A stretch of 64,000 bases of DNA from Candidatus Laterigemmans baculatus (GTDB lineage: Bacteria > Planctomycetota > Planctomycetia > Pirellulales > Pirellulaceae), in assembly GCF_010367455.1 (NCBI RefSeq), contig NZ_WRPR01000033.1, positions 1-64,000 on the forward strand, given 5' to 3'. The stretch's first letter is position 1. The number at the start of each line of letters is the position of its first letter. Positions 1 to 8,557 of the stretch are shown one piece after another. Below the pieces are notes generated by a model. It was not told where the DNA came from and ran no database searches. It saw only the letters and a program-made list of their open reading frames with translations. A program made the translations under genes and the position numbers.

Positions 1-53
1 CTCCCCCGCGGCTCGGCTGCGGAACTTTCGTTCGCAGCCAAGCCGCGGGGGAG
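1..53. repeat. GC-rich perfect-arm hairpin at window edge
   Basis: Two 20-base arms pair with a single mismatch: CTCCCCCGCGGCT then GGCTGCG on the left (1-21), and CGCAGCC then AGCCGCGGGGGAG on the right (33-53), around an 11-base loop. No T-tract follows on either side, so it is not a canonical intrinsic terminator. It lies just downstream of the leftward gene that ends at 117. Confidence 0.6.
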
Positions 54-116
54 AGGGGACCGGAAAACTGCACGACCTCCCCGGGAGGGTCGCGTTGGTG
101 AGCAGTCGCTTCACTC

Positions 117-848
117 TCACTCCGGCGGCTGGCGCAGCGCTCGTTGCAGGGGGCACTGCTCGGGGTCGACTCCGCGGTTCTTGCGATAGGCGTCGAGCAG
201 ACGTCGCGATTCGGCGGCCAGGGTTTGGCGGACTTCGCGTCGCTTGCCTTTGATGCGAGCGATCTTGAGCGAATCGTAAGCGGTGGTTTGGTGCCGCATC
301 CACGCGATCACCGCCGATTCGGCACGCCGCTCGATGGGGATCCGCGTCGTTCGAGCCACCGTTCCGCTGCCGACGGGCGTTGCGTGGCGGGTGACAGCCG
401 CAGCCAGTTTCTCCGCGAGCTCCGCGTGCTGCGGAGAAAAATTCAGGAACTGGAGCACGGCCGATTCAAACGAGCCGACGTATTCCTGCTGCTTGCGTTC
501 GCGACGACCTCGGTCCGCTTCCAATCGTTTCGCGTAAGTCTCGGTTGAACGCTCGGCGAGCAAGCTCTCACGGATCGATGCGATCCGCCCGGCATCGGCC
601 CAGACGCCGCGTGAGAACGTCTTGCGGCCCTTCTTTTCCTGCACGGTCCAGGTCGGGCCCGAGGCTTTGACCCGCCGCGTGAGCGCCGCGTCGCCGGGCG
701 GAAGCAGCGTCCAGCCGGCGGGCGGGCGGAGCGTCTGGCCGTCCTCGGTGATCACGGTCACGGGATTGCTGCCACCGGGGCGAACAACCCGGCTCGGCTC
801 CGAGGATGGCTGAGAAGGGCGAACCGGGGATCGGGAGGATTCAGGCAC
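117..848 (-). CDS. DUF2293 family protein
   Basis: This 243-residue, basic, soluble protein has no signal peptide or membrane segment. Its C-terminal half (about residues 130-215) holds a conserved-looking block with HATPVGSGTVARTTRIP followed by RAESAVIAWMRHQTTAYD. I recognise this as the DUF2293 signature, a family of unknown function found in planctomycetes and proteobacteria. The N-terminal 40 residues are Pro/Ser-rich and probably disordered. The start is a GTG codon, with no strong Shine-Dalgarno; a start further in is possible. The gene stands alone, leftward, with repeats on both sides. The family assignment comes from motif memory only, so it is moderately sure. Confidence 0.6.
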   Translation of the reverse strand: MPESSRSPVRPSQPSSEPSRVVRPGGSNPVTVITEDGQTLRPPAGWTLLPPGDAALTRRVKASGPTWTVQEKKGRKTFSRGVWADAGRIASIRESLLAERSTETYAKRLEADRGRRERKQQEYVGSFESAVLQFLNFSPQHAELAEKLAAAVTRHATPVGSGTVARTTRIPIERRAESAVIAWMRHQTTAYDSLKIARIKGKRREVRQTLAAESRRLLDAYRKNRGVDPEQCPLQRALRQPPE

Positions 849-950
849 GTGCAGCGACTTCCATGACAGCCGTGGGCGAAGCGGCGCGGCGGAGGCGCCG
901 GATGAGTCGCCAATTGTTCCCGCGAGCCCGATCGCCGCAATAGGGTACCC

Positions 951-1011
951 GTACGCCAGGCTTTCCAGCCTGACATATCAGCCTGAGTCCGCCTGGAAAG
1001 GCGGACGTCCG
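951..1011. repeat. CCAGGCTTTCCAGCCTG-type palindromic repeat
   Basis: A left palindrome (CCAGGCTTTCCAGCCTG) is followed by a second (GTCCGCCTGGAAAGGCGGAC). The pair abuts the stop codon of the leucine-rich-repeat gene at 1012. Both halves carry the same CTTTCC/GGAAAG core. It may serve as a 3'-end structure for that gene. Confidence 0.6.
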
Positions 1012-1704
1012 TTAGTCGCTTTGCGGCTCCCCTTCCGAATCGGCTTCCCCTTCCATTGGCTCTGCAGGCACTCCGGCCGCCTCAGGCTCCGCTTCCATGA
1101 ACTTGGTCAAGTTCGGCATCTTGGCTTGGAAGGCCTGGGCTCCTTCGGGCGTGATCCTCGTCCGACCCGCCCGCAAGGTTTGCAGCTCGGTGAGTCCTTC
1201 GAGGTGCGTGAGCCCCGCGTCGCTGACCTGCGTCTGAAACAGATACAGACTCCTCAAGTTTTTGAGATCCTTCAAATGCACCAACCCGGCGTCGGTGATC
1301 TGGGCGTCGCTGAGGACGAGCTGTTCGAGGTTGTGCAGATTTTGGAGGTGGACGAGACCCGCATCGGAAACCTTGGAAGGCTTCATGTATCCGCCGCCGA
1401 TGTCCAATTTCTTGAGATTGGTCAAACCGGCGAGGTGCACGAGTCCGGCGTCGGTTATATCGGTGCCCCCGAGATCGAGTTCCTCCAACTCACTGAGTTG
1501 CGCGAGATGCACCATGTCGTCATCGACCACGGGCCTCGATTCTAAAACTACCTCTCGAGCTTTTCCTTCGGGAGTCAGCACGACGGCGGCCCCAAGCGAC
1601 TCGAGGTGTTCGATGGCCGCTCGCTCTTCGGAATGAAACGGGCTGCAGCCTAGCGAGAGGACGAGAAGAAGCACGATCGAGGCAAGCGTTGGGCAGCGTT
1701 TCAC
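1012..1704 (-). CDS. Leucine-rich-repeat lipoprotein
   Basis: A 230-residue predicted lipoprotein. The N terminus is a short basic stretch, a hydrophobic segment and a lipobox ending LSLGC at about residue 20. From about residue 60 to 190 there are five to six leucine-rich repeats of about 24 residues with the recurring pattern ITDAGLVHLxxLxxLxxL, typical of planctomycete LRR proteins. The C-terminal 30 residues are acidic (E/D/P-rich). The start is GTG preceded by AAAGGA at a good distance. The likely role is protein-protein interaction at the cell surface or in the periplasm; no enzymatic residues are apparent and the partner is unknown. Confidence 0.8.
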   Translation of the reverse strand: MKRCPTLASIVLLLVLSLGCSPFHSEERAAIEHLESLGAAVVLTPEGKAREVVLESRPVVDDDMVHLAQLSELEELDLGGTDITDAGLVHLAGLTNLKKLDIGGGYMKPSKVSDAGLVHLQNLHNLEQLVLSDAQITDAGLVHLKDLKNLRSLYLFQTQVSDAGLTHLEGLTELQTLRAGRTRITPEGAQAFQAKMPNLTKFMEAEPEAAGVPAEPMEGEADSEGEPQSD

Positions 1705-1728
1705 TAGAATCCTTTGCTAAGTAGAAGA

Positions 1729-1856
1729 CACCCTCCCCCCGGGAGGGTCGCGAGGAACGAGCGGGGAGGGTGATCTGCGACGTAGAGACCTCAAGGCGAA
1801 CGGATTCCGCTGGCCCTCCCCGGGCCTAAGAACCCGACCCTCCCCGGGGCGGTGAC
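1729..1856. repeat. CCCTCC/GGGAGG intergenic repeat (two hairpins)
   Basis: This copy of the window's CCCTCC family carries CCCTCCCCCCGGGAGGGT followed by GCGAGGAACGAGCGGGGAGG, and then a second hairpin with GGGCCTAAGA in its loop. Near-identical modules occur at 47256-47382 and 57373-57602, with short partial copies at 73-100 and 26729-26754. There is no open reading frame in it. Confidence 0.75.
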
Positions 1857-1914
1857 GGCAAAAGGCAGTTTTCTTATAGCCGCCCTTTGGTGGGCCCACC
1901 TCAGGCTCGCGGTC

Positions 1915-2094
1915 TTAGGGACGGGACGGCGGCCTGCCCCGTTGGAAATCCTCGGGCGAATACATGCTCGTAGAACTCGGATCGGAGGTGTCGATAAAGT
2001 CCGGTCGGTCTCGAGGATCGGGTTTCGATTCTCCGCAGCCGCAGAGCGACAGCGATGCGATCGAGAGTAAAAGAAAGACGGTAGTGATGCGCAT
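1915..2094 (-). CDS. Short predicted lipoprotein downstream of DUF1559 gene
   Basis: This 59-residue frame starts at ATG 2094 and ends at TAA 1915. It begins MRITTVFLLLSIASLSLCGC, a short cationic start, hydrophobic core and lipobox ending in Cys20. It continues as a Pro/Asp/Ser-rich tail with GESKPDPRDRPDFIDTSD and ends FQRGRPPSRP. Small lipoproteins of this form commonly sit directly 3' of DUF1559 genes in planctomycetes, and here the spacing is 105 bases on the same strand. It probably forms a two-gene unit with the DUF1559 gene. The function is unknown. Confidence 0.65.
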   Translation of the reverse strand: MRITTVFLLLSIASLSLCGCGESKPDPRDRPDFIDTSDPSSTSMYSPEDFQRGRPPSRP

Positions 2095-2199
2095 CCAGGA
2101 AGCCTTAAGTTGTGGTCACGGTCGAAGACGGGCGGAGTGACTCTGTGGAAGCGTCACTCCGCCCGTTTCAGCGGCAAGATGAAAAATCGCTGACAGAGG

Positions 2200-3198
2200 C
2201 TACGGCTGTTGGGGCGGCTGCACGCCGTCACGTTTGCCGTTGATGATCACCCAGGTCGCGTAGTCGATCGTCTCGGAAACGGTCCGCACCGAGCCATCGG
2301 CATAGGAAGCCCCCACGATTCCCGGATGGAGCGAATCGCTACCCCAGTGCTCGTTGTTGGGTCCGATGTGAGTGATATAGCCCGGTTCCTGCGAGTAGGG
2401 GGCGGCCCGGAACCAAGTCCCGTAAGCGCCAGCCGCTCCGTCGACCGCGCAGTAACGGGCGGGATCGGCGGCTTCACCCCACTGCATCGGAGCGATGAAC
2501 GCTGCGGTAAAGACCGCTTCGCCGGGGCCGCTGCGGGGAACTCCCTTGCCTCCGGTGTGGCGAGCGCCCCATTTGTGGCCGTAGGTCGAATGCTCGGCCA
2601 CAATGATCGTATTCGACGTACCGTCGGTGATGTCGCGGAAGGAGTTGGATTCGAGAACGGTAAAGATGCCGCTGTAATCCTTGTTCGGCAGGGCGTCCTC
2701 GATCGGATCGTCATACCAAGGATGGTTAATCCGGTTCAGCTCGTAGCCCTCGGCCCCCGCGTAGTTCGTCCAGGCGATTCCATGGGTTTCCGCGGTGTCG
2801 TTGAACTGCGGACTCGACGGGCACATCAGGGTGGGTATGAGCTGGGCGACGTGCGGCTGCTCCCACGCGGGCAAAGCAAAATTGATCGAGTCGTGCAGCG
2901 GGCCTTGCTCGATGAACGGCAGAATCGAGGTCACCCACGTGTGATGGTAGGGACCTTCAGGCGTCCCCGTCTTGTTGCCGTAATAGCCGAGCGGCGGGAA
3001 ACGGCTGTGAGTGCTCTGGTAGTTGTGCAGAGCCAATCCAACCTGCTTCAAGTTGTTGCTGCAGCTCATTCGGCGAGCCGCTTCGCGAGCCGCTTGAACG
3101 GCTGGCAACAGGAGCCCAACCAGGACTCCGATGATCGCAATCACAACGAGCAGTTCGACCAGGGTAAAACCCGACCGTCTGCGATGGAAAAGTCGCAT
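2200..3198 (-). CDS. DUF1559 family prepilin-like protein
   Basis: A predicted envelope protein of the large planctomycete DUF1559 family (SBP_bac_10 / H-X9-DG type). The N terminus is a class III (prepilin) signal: basic RRRSG, then [16 protein letters not shown], expected to be cleaved after Gly by a PilD-type peptidase. The mature part starts with [15 protein letters not shown] and [13 protein letters not shown], which are hallmark family motifs. The C-terminal region holds an HPG...ADGSV motif of the family. ATG 3198 is preferred over GTG 3204 because GAGGG lies about 8 bases upstream of it. The likely role is as a pseudopilin or surface structural protein; substrates are unknown. A 14-base tandem repeat array lies just upstream. 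Confidence 0.88.
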   Translation of the reverse strand: MRLFHRRRSGFTLVELLVVIAIIGVLVGLLLPAVQAAREAARRMSCSNNLKQVGLALHNYQSTHSRFPPLGYYGNKTGTPEGPYHHTWVTSILPFIEQGPLHDSINFALPAWEQPHVAQLIPTLMCPSSPQFNDTAETHGIAWTNYAGAEGYELNRINHPWYDDPIEDALPNKDYSGIFTVLESNSFRDITDGTSNTIIVAEHSTYGHKWGARHTGGKGVPRSGPGEAVFTAAFIAPMQWGEAADPARYCAVDGAAGAYGTWFRAAPYSQEPGYITHIGPNNEHWGSDSLHPGIVGASYADGSVRTVSETIDYATWVIINGKRDGVQPPQQP

Positions 3199-3274
3199 CG
3201 CCACACCCTCTATAAGAACACGAAATGGTAAATCACTGAGTATGAGAGAAAGCGTGTGGCGGGTTGAGCTCGTT

Positions 3275-3350
3275 GCCCAGCTAAGGGAGCCCAGCTAAGG
3301 GAGCCCAGCTAAGGGAGCCCAGCTAGCGGGGCCCAGCTAGTGGGGCCCAG
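3275..3350. repeat. 14-bp tandem repeat, about 5.4 copies
   Basis: The unit GCCCAGCTAAGGGA is repeated exactly three times (3275-3316), followed by two variant units (GCCCAGCTAGCGGG and GCCCAGCTAGTGGG) and a partial sixth. It lies about 75 bases upstream of the DUF1559 start. Confidence 0.9.
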
Positions 3351-3510
3351 AGCCTCCCAGCCGCCGGCTTGCGGCGGTGAGAACCCCCACAGAGAAGTAA
3401 GGTAAGCGGCGGGCTCGCCGCGTGTCAAACTTTTTCTGAAGCGCGGCAAGAGGGCGCCGACGGCTCATCAGGTCTGGGCTCTATCAGAAAACCCAGGGGT
3501 TTTCGGCTTT

Positions 3511-3590
3511 TGAGCCGTAGGCGCTAGCCTCGGGCCACGCAGCCCCGGGATTTCCGCTGCAGCACCCGCGGCTAGCGCCGTCGGCTCAGG
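3511..3590. repeat. Palindromic repeat, TGAGCCG...CTAG family
   Basis: The left arm TGAGCCGTAGGCGCTAGCC and the right arm GGCTAGCGCCGTCGGCTCA form an imperfect inverted repeat around a GC-rich centre. The same left arm recurs at 26602-26713 (three direct copies) and 47213-47236. Confidence 0.75.
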
Positions 3591-3686
3591 GTTCGCCAGG
3601 GGTCTCGAGTTCGGCAGGAGGGTATTGAGGCGATAAGATGGCGTCGGTTGATTTTCTTCTCCTTCCGCGCCGCATTGCCGTCACCC

Positions 3687-5024
3687 ATGGTCCGCCCCGC
3701 ACTACATCTCGCGATTCTCATCGGCTGTGGTTCGCTGCTCATCGCCACGCCCTGGGCTCCCTCGCTGGCCAGCCCTCCTCCCACGTTGTCCTCACCAGCG
3801 GATCTCGATCGCTACCGCTGGCCAGAATTCCGCGGGCCACTGGGTAACGGTCACGCGGTGGACCAAGCCCAACCTCCCCTCGAGTGGTCCGAGAGCAAGC
3901 ATGTGCTCTGGAAGCGGCCGACCGAAGGGCGTGGATGGTCCTCGCCGGTCGTCTGGGAGGGGACGGCCTGGATGACCGCGGCCACCGACCAGGGGCACTC
4001 GATGTGGGCGGTGGCGATCGATCTCAGCGACGGCCGGCAATTGTGGCGGACCGATTTGTTTGAGAATGAGGAACTCCAAGAGACCCACTTTCTGAATTCC
4101 TTCGCGTCGCCGACGCCGGTCACCGATGGCGAGCGGGTGTGGGTGCATTTCGGCAGTTACGGAACCGCTTGTCTCGATGCGCGATCCGGCCGCGTGTTGT
4201 GGAAGCGCCGCGATTTTCCCTGTTACCACCACCGCGGTCCGGGAAGTTCGCCGATCCTCTGGCGGGACAAGCTGATCATTCATTTCGACGGGTTCGATTT
4301 GCAATATGTGGTCGCCTTGGATGCCGCCAGCGGTGAGACGCTGTGGAAGATCGATCGCGACGTCGACTATGGCACGGACAACGGAGACGTGCACAAAGCG
4401 TTTGCGACGCCGCTGGTGATCGAAGTCGACGGGCAAACGCAGCTGATCAGTCCCACCTCCAAAGCCGTCCTCGCCTACGACCCGGAAACTGGCGAGGAAC
4501 TTTGGCGGGCGACGTACGGCGAATTCAGTCCCGCCATGCGGCCGCTCTGGGACGGCGAGCGGATCTACGTGAACACGGGGTTTCCCAGCGCCAAGCTGCA
4601 CGCGGTCGATCCGCGGGGCGTGGCGGATGCAGCGGGCAAGCCGATCGTGTGGACGAACCGCCAGGGGATCGGCTCGAAGAGCTCTCAGCTGGTTCACGAA
4701 GGGCTGATTTACAACGTCCACGACGCGGGGGTGGCGACCTGTATCGACGCGGCCACCGGCGAGACGCTCTGGCGCGAGCGGCTCGACGGCAAATTCAGCG
4801 CTTCGCCGATCCTCGCCGGCGGGTACCTCTACCTGTTCGATCACGACGGTAAAGCCCACGTGCTCCGCCCCGGACGGAGCTTTCGCCGGGTAGCCGAAAA
4901 CCAGCTCGACGACGGTTGCATGGCTTCGCCAGTCCCGCTAGGAACGCACTTGCTGGTGCGGACGCGGTCGGCGCTGTACTTGCTCGGCAATTCAGATTCA
5001 CCAGTGAAGGGGAAGCAGGAATGA
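3687..5024 (+). CDS. PQQ-binding-like beta-propeller repeat protein
   Basis: A secreted protein with an N-terminal signal peptide (MVRPALHLAILIGCGSLL, small residues, ASPP). The rest is an eight-bladed-type beta-propeller of the PQQ-like (WD40-like) fold. Repeated blade signatures include WPEFRGPLGNG near the start, and several copies of D..SG..LW or D..TGE.LW (for example DLSDGRQLW, DAASGETLW, DPETGEELW, DAATGETLW). In planctomycetes such proteins are common and mostly uncharacterised; a periplasmic scaffold or dehydrogenase-like function is inferred. The frame is open back to a TTG at 3648, but ATG 3687 begins a clean signal peptide. The stop overlaps the next gene's start by four bases (ATGA), so the two are probably co-translated. 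Confidence 0.85.
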   Translation: MVRPALHLAILIGCGSLLIATPWAPSLASPPPTLSSPADLDRYRWPEFRGPLGNGHAVDQAQPPLEWSESKHVLWKRPTEGRGWSSPVVWEGTAWMTAATDQGHSMWAVAIDLSDGRQLWRTDLFENEELQETHFLNSFASPTPVTDGERVWVHFGSYGTACLDARSGRVLWKRRDFPCYHHRGPGSSPILWRDKLIIHFDGFDLQYVVALDAASGETLWKIDRDVDYGTDNGDVHKAFATPLVIEVDGQTQLISPTSKAVLAYDPETGEELWRATYGEFSPAMRPLWDGERIYVNTGFPSAKLHAVDPRGVADAAGKPIVWTNRQGIGSKSSQLVHEGLIYNVHDAGVATCIDAATGETLWRERLDGKFSASPILAGGYLYLFDHDGKAHVLRPGRSFRRVAENQLDDGCMASPVPLGTHLLVRTRSALYLLGNSDSPVKGKQE

Positions 5025-5977
5025 CGCGGCGGAGTTTCGCGATAATTGGGACCGGAGCCCTCGGTGGTTTCTATGGCGGCTTACTCGCCCGAGCCGGGTT
5101 CGACGTCCACTTCTTGCTCCGCAGCGATTTGGAGCACGTCCGCGAGCATGGGCTGCAAGTCGAAAGCAAGCTCGGCGATTTCCACTTGCCCCACGTCCAG
5201 GCGTACGGCTCAGCGGCGGAGATGCCCGAGTGCGACGTCACGATTCTGGCCCTCAAGACAACGCAGAACCATCTGCTCGACGAGCTGCTCCCCCCGGTGA
5301 CCGGACGCCGCGGGATCGTCCTCGTATTGCAGAACGGGCTCTGTCCCGAAGCCGATTCGGCAGCGATTGTGGGACCCGACCGGGTGCTCGGCGGCGTCTG
5401 TTTTTTGTGCAGCAATAAAGTGGGACCGGGCCACATCCGGCATCTCGATTACGGCCGCATCGTGCTCGGCGAACACCGAGTGGCCGAGGCACCGCCGGCC
5501 GGGATTACGCCGCGCGTCGCTCAGCTGGTCGAGGATCTCCGCTCGGCCGGGATTGACGCCCATGGCAGCGAAGACCAGTGGCGGGCGCGGTGGAAGAAGC
5601 TGATGTGGAACATTCCCTTCAATGGTCTCTCGGTCGTGCTCAGCGCCTCGACCGATACGCTGATCCAGATCGAACCCTCCGCGGCGCTCGCCGCCTCGCT
5701 CTCGGAGGAAGTGCGGGCGGCGGCCGAAGCGTGCGGCCGGAGCATCGAACGCGAAGCGGTCGACGAGATCATGGAACACACCCGCGACATGGTCCCCTAC
5801 GACAGCAGCATGCGACTCGATTACCTCGCCCGCCGCCCAATGGAAGTCGAAGCCATCTTCGGCGAACCGGTGCGAGCCGCCGAACGAGCCGGATTCGATC
5901 CCAAGCAGGTCCGGATGCTCTACTGGCAGCTCAAGTTCCTCGGAAGTCTGAATACGAGTACTGAGTCTGAGTACTAG
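5021..5977 (+). CDS. 2-dehydropantoate 2-reductase family protein (PanE/ApbA-like)
   Basis: A predicted NADPH-dependent reductase of the ketopantoate reductase family, 318 residues (family usually about 300). The N-terminal Rossmann motif FAIIGTGALGGFYGG is at residues 6-20. The C-terminal helical domain contains RWKKLMWNIPFNGLS, where the family's catalytic Lys and Asn lie. True PanE makes pantoate for coenzyme A; many planctomycete paralogues have unknown substrates, so the substrate is not certain. The start is ATG 5021, overlapping the propeller gene's stop, with a purine-rich GGGGAAGCAGG upstream. The last six residues (STESEY) and the stop are encoded by a GTAC-rich repeat, and the 3' end overlaps the convergent O-antigen-ligase-like gene by four bases. 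Confidence 0.82.
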   Translation: MTRRSFAIIGTGALGGFYGGLLARAGFDVHFLLRSDLEHVREHGLQVESKLGDFHLPHVQAYGSAAEMPECDVTILALKTTQNHLLDELLPPVTGRRGIVLVLQNGLCPEADSAAIVGPDRVLGGVCFLCSNKVGPGHIRHLDYGRIVLGEHRVAEAPPAGITPRVAQLVEDLRSAGIDAHGSEDQWRARWKKLMWNIPFNGLSVVLSASTDTLIQIEPSAALAASLSEEVRAAAEACGRSIEREAVDEIMEHTRDMVPYDSSMRLDYLARRPMEVEAIFGEPVRAAERAGFDPKQVRMLYWQLKFLGSLNTSTESEY

Positions 5978-5990
5978 GTACTGAGTGCCA
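5957..5990. repeat. GAGTACTGAGT-type short repeat
   Basis: Overlapping GAGTACTGAG and GAGTACTAG words span the ends of two convergent genes. Related GTAC-rich words recur at 7455-7605, on the other side of the O-antigen-ligase-like gene. Confidence 0.55.
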
Positions 5991-7374
5991 GAGACTGCGT
6001 TCTCCGTTCCGGCAATTCGGCAGCGGACGCGCTCTTGGCCACGACGCCGCCTCGGCTGTGGACGCCCATCGTCAATCCGGCGATGAACATCAAGTACATG
6101 TGGACCATGGGGATCACGGTCACGTCTTGGAACATCCCGCTGGCCAAGTAGCCGACGGTCATCGCTACCATCACCATCCCCAGCCGTCGGGCCTCGGGAT
6201 CGATCGTGGTGTTGCGATACAACGACCACCCACAGGCCGTCCACCAAGCGAGCAATCCGACCAGCAAGGCGAGGCCGATCAGTCCGCAATCGACCAGCAG
6301 CGAGAGGAAGATATTGTGCTGCATGTAAGGCCCAGCGGTCTGCAGCGGCAGTTCCCAGTCGCGGATCTGGGTGTACGCCTGGTTGTGCGCAAAGTAGTGG
6401 CCGTAGCCGTGCCCTAGCAGCGGGCGGTCTTGGAACATCTCCCAGGCGATTACGGCCAGCAGCGGACGCAGCTGAATCGACTCCTCGGCCGCTGAGGCCG
6501 AAAGGTGCTCGTCGCGTTTGATCCGCAGCAATTGGTCCTTGTAGAGCATCCCCATGCCGCCGGCGACCAGGACGGTGGCGGCGAGCGACCAGACGCGCAA
6601 CCACCGCGGGGCGTAGTGCAGAGCGATCAGGCCGAGCAGCAGGATGGCTCCCAGCCAGACGCAGCGCGTGAGCGTGGCCCCGCAGCCGGCGAGGATCACG
6701 AGCACCGCCGCTCCATAGCCCAACTTTCCGATTCGTCCCGGCTCGAGCCACCGCATCACGGCGGCCCCGAGCGCAACGGTCAGCACGATCCCGTTGCCGG
6801 TCGGGTTGAGCAGGGGACCGCGTGCCCGGCCGAGAAATTCCCAGATCTCAGGGTCGACGATGTACCGCGGGAAAACCAGCGCGTGGGCGCCGGAAGTTTC
6901 CAGCACCGCGACGATCCCAAGGTAGACGCCGAGGCCGATCAGGCCCGAAGAGACGAGCCGCAGGTCCGAGCTCCGCAGCGTCGCGCTGCGGGCGATCGCG
7001 TACATCCCGGCCGGCAGAAAGATGTAAAAAATCCACCGCGCCAGCGGGCTGCTGCCGTCGGGAACCGTGCCACTGCGCTGCGACGAAACGGCAGTGACCG
7101 CGACCAGCGCCAGCAGCAACCAGTCGGCTCGCGAGAACCGCTTGGGGTCGGTCTCACCGAGCCGTCTCTGGACGATGAAAAACGCGATCAAGCAGACCCA
7201 CAGGACGCGGTCGAGGCTGATCTGAAAGGGACCATCGATCGCGAAAAACGAAGGTCCAAACACCGTTCCTGCAACCAGCACGACCAGCCCAAACAGCGGC
7301 ACCGTGCCGTGGCGGAGCAGATGGACGAGCCAGACGGCGGCGGCCAGTGAAAACAGGGGGACCAGGGGCGACAT
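5974..7374 (-). CDS. O-antigen ligase-like polytopic membrane protein
   Basis: A 466-residue protein with about 10-12 predicted membrane segments. The main periplasmic loop is in the C-terminal half and contains RPLLGHGYGHYFAHN, similar to the RPxxGxGxG motif of the Wzy_C/O-antigen ligase family (WaaL/Wzy). Such enzymes ligate or polymerise glycans at the outer face of the inner membrane; the substrate is unknown. The frame is open to 7413, but ATG 7374 starts a hydrophobic segment directly (MSPLVPLFSLAAAVWL) and is preferred. The gene is isolated and leftward, bracketed by GTAC-rich short repeats. Confidence 0.72.
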   Translation of the reverse strand: MSPLVPLFSLAAAVWLVHLLRHGTVPLFGLVVLVAGTVFGPSFFAIDGPFQISLDRVLWVCLIAFFIVQRRLGETDPKRFSRADWLLLALVAVTAVSSQRSGTVPDGSSPLARWIFYIFLPAGMYAIARSATLRSSDLRLVSSGLIGLGVYLGIVAVLETSGAHALVFPRYIVDPEIWEFLGRARGPLLNPTGNGIVLTVALGAAVMRWLEPGRIGKLGYGAAVLVILAGCGATLTRCVWLGAILLLGLIALHYAPRWLRVWSLAATVLVAGGMGMLYKDQLLRIKRDEHLSASAAEESIQLRPLLAVIAWEMFQDRPLLGHGYGHYFAHNQAYTQIRDWELPLQTAGPYMQHNIFLSLLVDCGLIGLALLVGLLAWWTACGWSLYRNTTIDPEARRLGMVMVAMTVGYLASGMFQDVTVIPMVHMYLMFIAGLTMGVHSRGGVVAKSASAAELPERRTQSLALST

Positions 7375-7454
7375 CGGGCGGTGCGAGCGGAGGCAAACGG
7401 CGGCGCCACGCAACCGCCGCGCGGCAAATCAGCCGAGAAAGCCTAGCTCACGAT

Positions 7455-7605
7455 TGGGGACGGAGTACGGAGTACTGAGGATCTCGTACTCGTACTCAGC
7501 GTAGCGGTACTCGTACTCAGCGCAGCGGTAATCGATCTTTCGGAGCAAGCCTGCCTCTCAAACTCGGTGTCCCGCCCGAAGCGAGTACGAGTACGAGTAC
7601 GAAGG
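7455..7605. repeat. GTAC-rich repeat cluster with inverted arms
   Basis: Left side words CTCGTACTCGTACTCAGCG and a near-copy (GTACTCGTACTCAGCGCAG) face a right side GCGAGTACGAGTACGAGTAC. They form a long imperfect inverted repeat between the nusB 3' end and the O-antigen-ligase-like gene's 5' side. No gene is seen in it. Confidence 0.7.
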
Positions 7606-7613
7606 AATTATTC

Positions 7614-8039
7614 TCACCCTTTCGCTTTTTCTGCGACCGGTTGGCTGTGGAGCAGCTTGTCGAGCACTCCGTTGACGAAGCGGGCGCTGTTGCGATCCCC
7701 GTAGCGCCGCGCGAGATCGACCGCTTCGTTGATCGCCACGCGGCCCGGGGTGCCTCCGACCAGGATTTCATAGGCTCCCAGACGGAGGATGTTGCGGTCG
7801 GTCACGGCCATCCGCGAGAGCGACCAGTGGGTCGCGTAGCGGGCGAGCTCCTGATCGATCTTGTCGCGGTGAAGCAACGTTCCGCGGAGCAGCGATTGGG
7901 CGAACTCGGCGAGCGCCTTGCGGCCCCGCATGCGGCGGGTGATGAAGTCCAGTGACGATTCCGGTTCGCGGCCGGGATTGATGTCGGCCTCATACAGCAT
8001 CTGCAGCACGACTTCGCGTGCCCGTCGACGTGTGGCCAT
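7614..8039 (-). CDS. nusB: Transcription antitermination factor NusB
   Basis: NusB binds boxA RNA with S10/NusE and supports antitermination of rRNA operons. This 141-residue protein has the family length and characteristic sequence: [17 protein letters not shown] at the start, then [13 protein letters not shown] and [29 protein letters not shown]. The start is ATG 8039, two bases after the ribH stop. It is the last gene of the rho-ribH-nusB run. The ribH-nusB pairing is widely conserved in bacteria. Confidence 0.96.
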   Translation of the reverse strand: MATRRRAREVVLQMLYEADINPGREPESSLDFITRRMRGRKALAEFAQSLLRGTLLHRDKIDQELARYATHWSLSRMAVTDRNILRLGAYEILVGGTPGRVAINEAVDLARRYGDRNSARFVNGVLDKLLHSQPVAEKAKG

Positions 8040-8041
8040 CC

Positions 8042-8551
8042 TCAGTCCTCCGCTTCCTCTTCGGAACCATCGCCGAGCAGCGCCTGCATCTTGACTCCCA
8101 GGCGGAGCATCTCGAGCAGCGCTTCGGCCGCTTCGATTCCCTTGTTGCCCATGTTGCCGCCGCTGCGCTGGATGGCCTGCTCGACGTTCTCGCAGGTCAG
8201 CAGTCCGAGGGCGATCGGGGTGTCGGCATCGACCGAGGCATTGATCAGCGCGGTGGTCACGGCCCGGTTGATGTGCTGGTCGTGGGTGGTTTCCCCGCGG
8301 ATCACCGCCCCCAGGGCGATCACGCCGCAGATCGCTTCGCTGATCGCCATGTTCAGCGACGGCAGCACCAGTTCCCAGGCCCCGGGGACTTCGACGACGA
8401 CGATCCGCTCTTCGTCGAAGCCGCCGTTTTGAAGCGTTTCCAGCGCCCCGCTGAGCAGCTTGGAAGTGATCGAGTCGTTGTAGCGCGAGACGATGATGGC
8501 GACATAGCCTTCGGGCAAATCGCCATCGGCGCCGGAGAGTTCAATGGCCAC
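8042..8551 (-). CDS. ribH: 6,7-dimethyl-8-ribityllumazine synthase
   Basis: This enzyme condenses 5-amino-6-ribitylaminouracil with 3,4-dihydroxybutanone 4-phosphate in riboflavin synthesis. The 169 residues contain the hallmark phosphate/substrate-binding segment [16 protein letters not shown] and the N-terminal [11 protein letters not shown]. The C terminus is acidic. The start is GTG at 8551; an AAGGA on the rho stop-side sequence lies about 10 bases upstream, so ribH translation may depend on termination of rho. It sits six bases after rho and two before nusB. Confidence 0.95.
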   Translation of the reverse strand: MAIELSGADGDLPEGYVAIIVSRYNDSITSKLLSGALETLQNGGFDEERIVVVEVPGAWELVLPSLNMAISEAICGVIALGAVIRGETTHDQHINRAVTTALINASVDADTPIALGLLTCENVEQAIQRSGGNMGNKGIEAAEALLEMLRLGVKMQALLGDGSEEEAED

Positions 8552-8557
8552 GGTGTG

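Larger units (their letters stand above)
3205..3686. other. Intergenic region, repeat-rich, no gene seen
   Basis: This divergent spacer between the DUF1559 gene and the PQQ-propeller gene holds a 14-base tandem array, a palindromic CTAG-core repeat and GC-rich sequence. No convincing reading frame, tRNA or promoter was recognised. Confidence 0.6.

Noticed and set aside
3275-3350. Iteron-like array suggesting an origin or plasmid control region
   Set aside because: No replication initiator gene, AT-rich stretch or partition gene near; the units are GC-rich and adjacent to a surface-protein gene.
5210-6751. Minus-strand frame crossing panE and the O-antigen-ligase-like gene
   Set aside because: It crosses two convergent genes in the wrong frame of both, with no domain.
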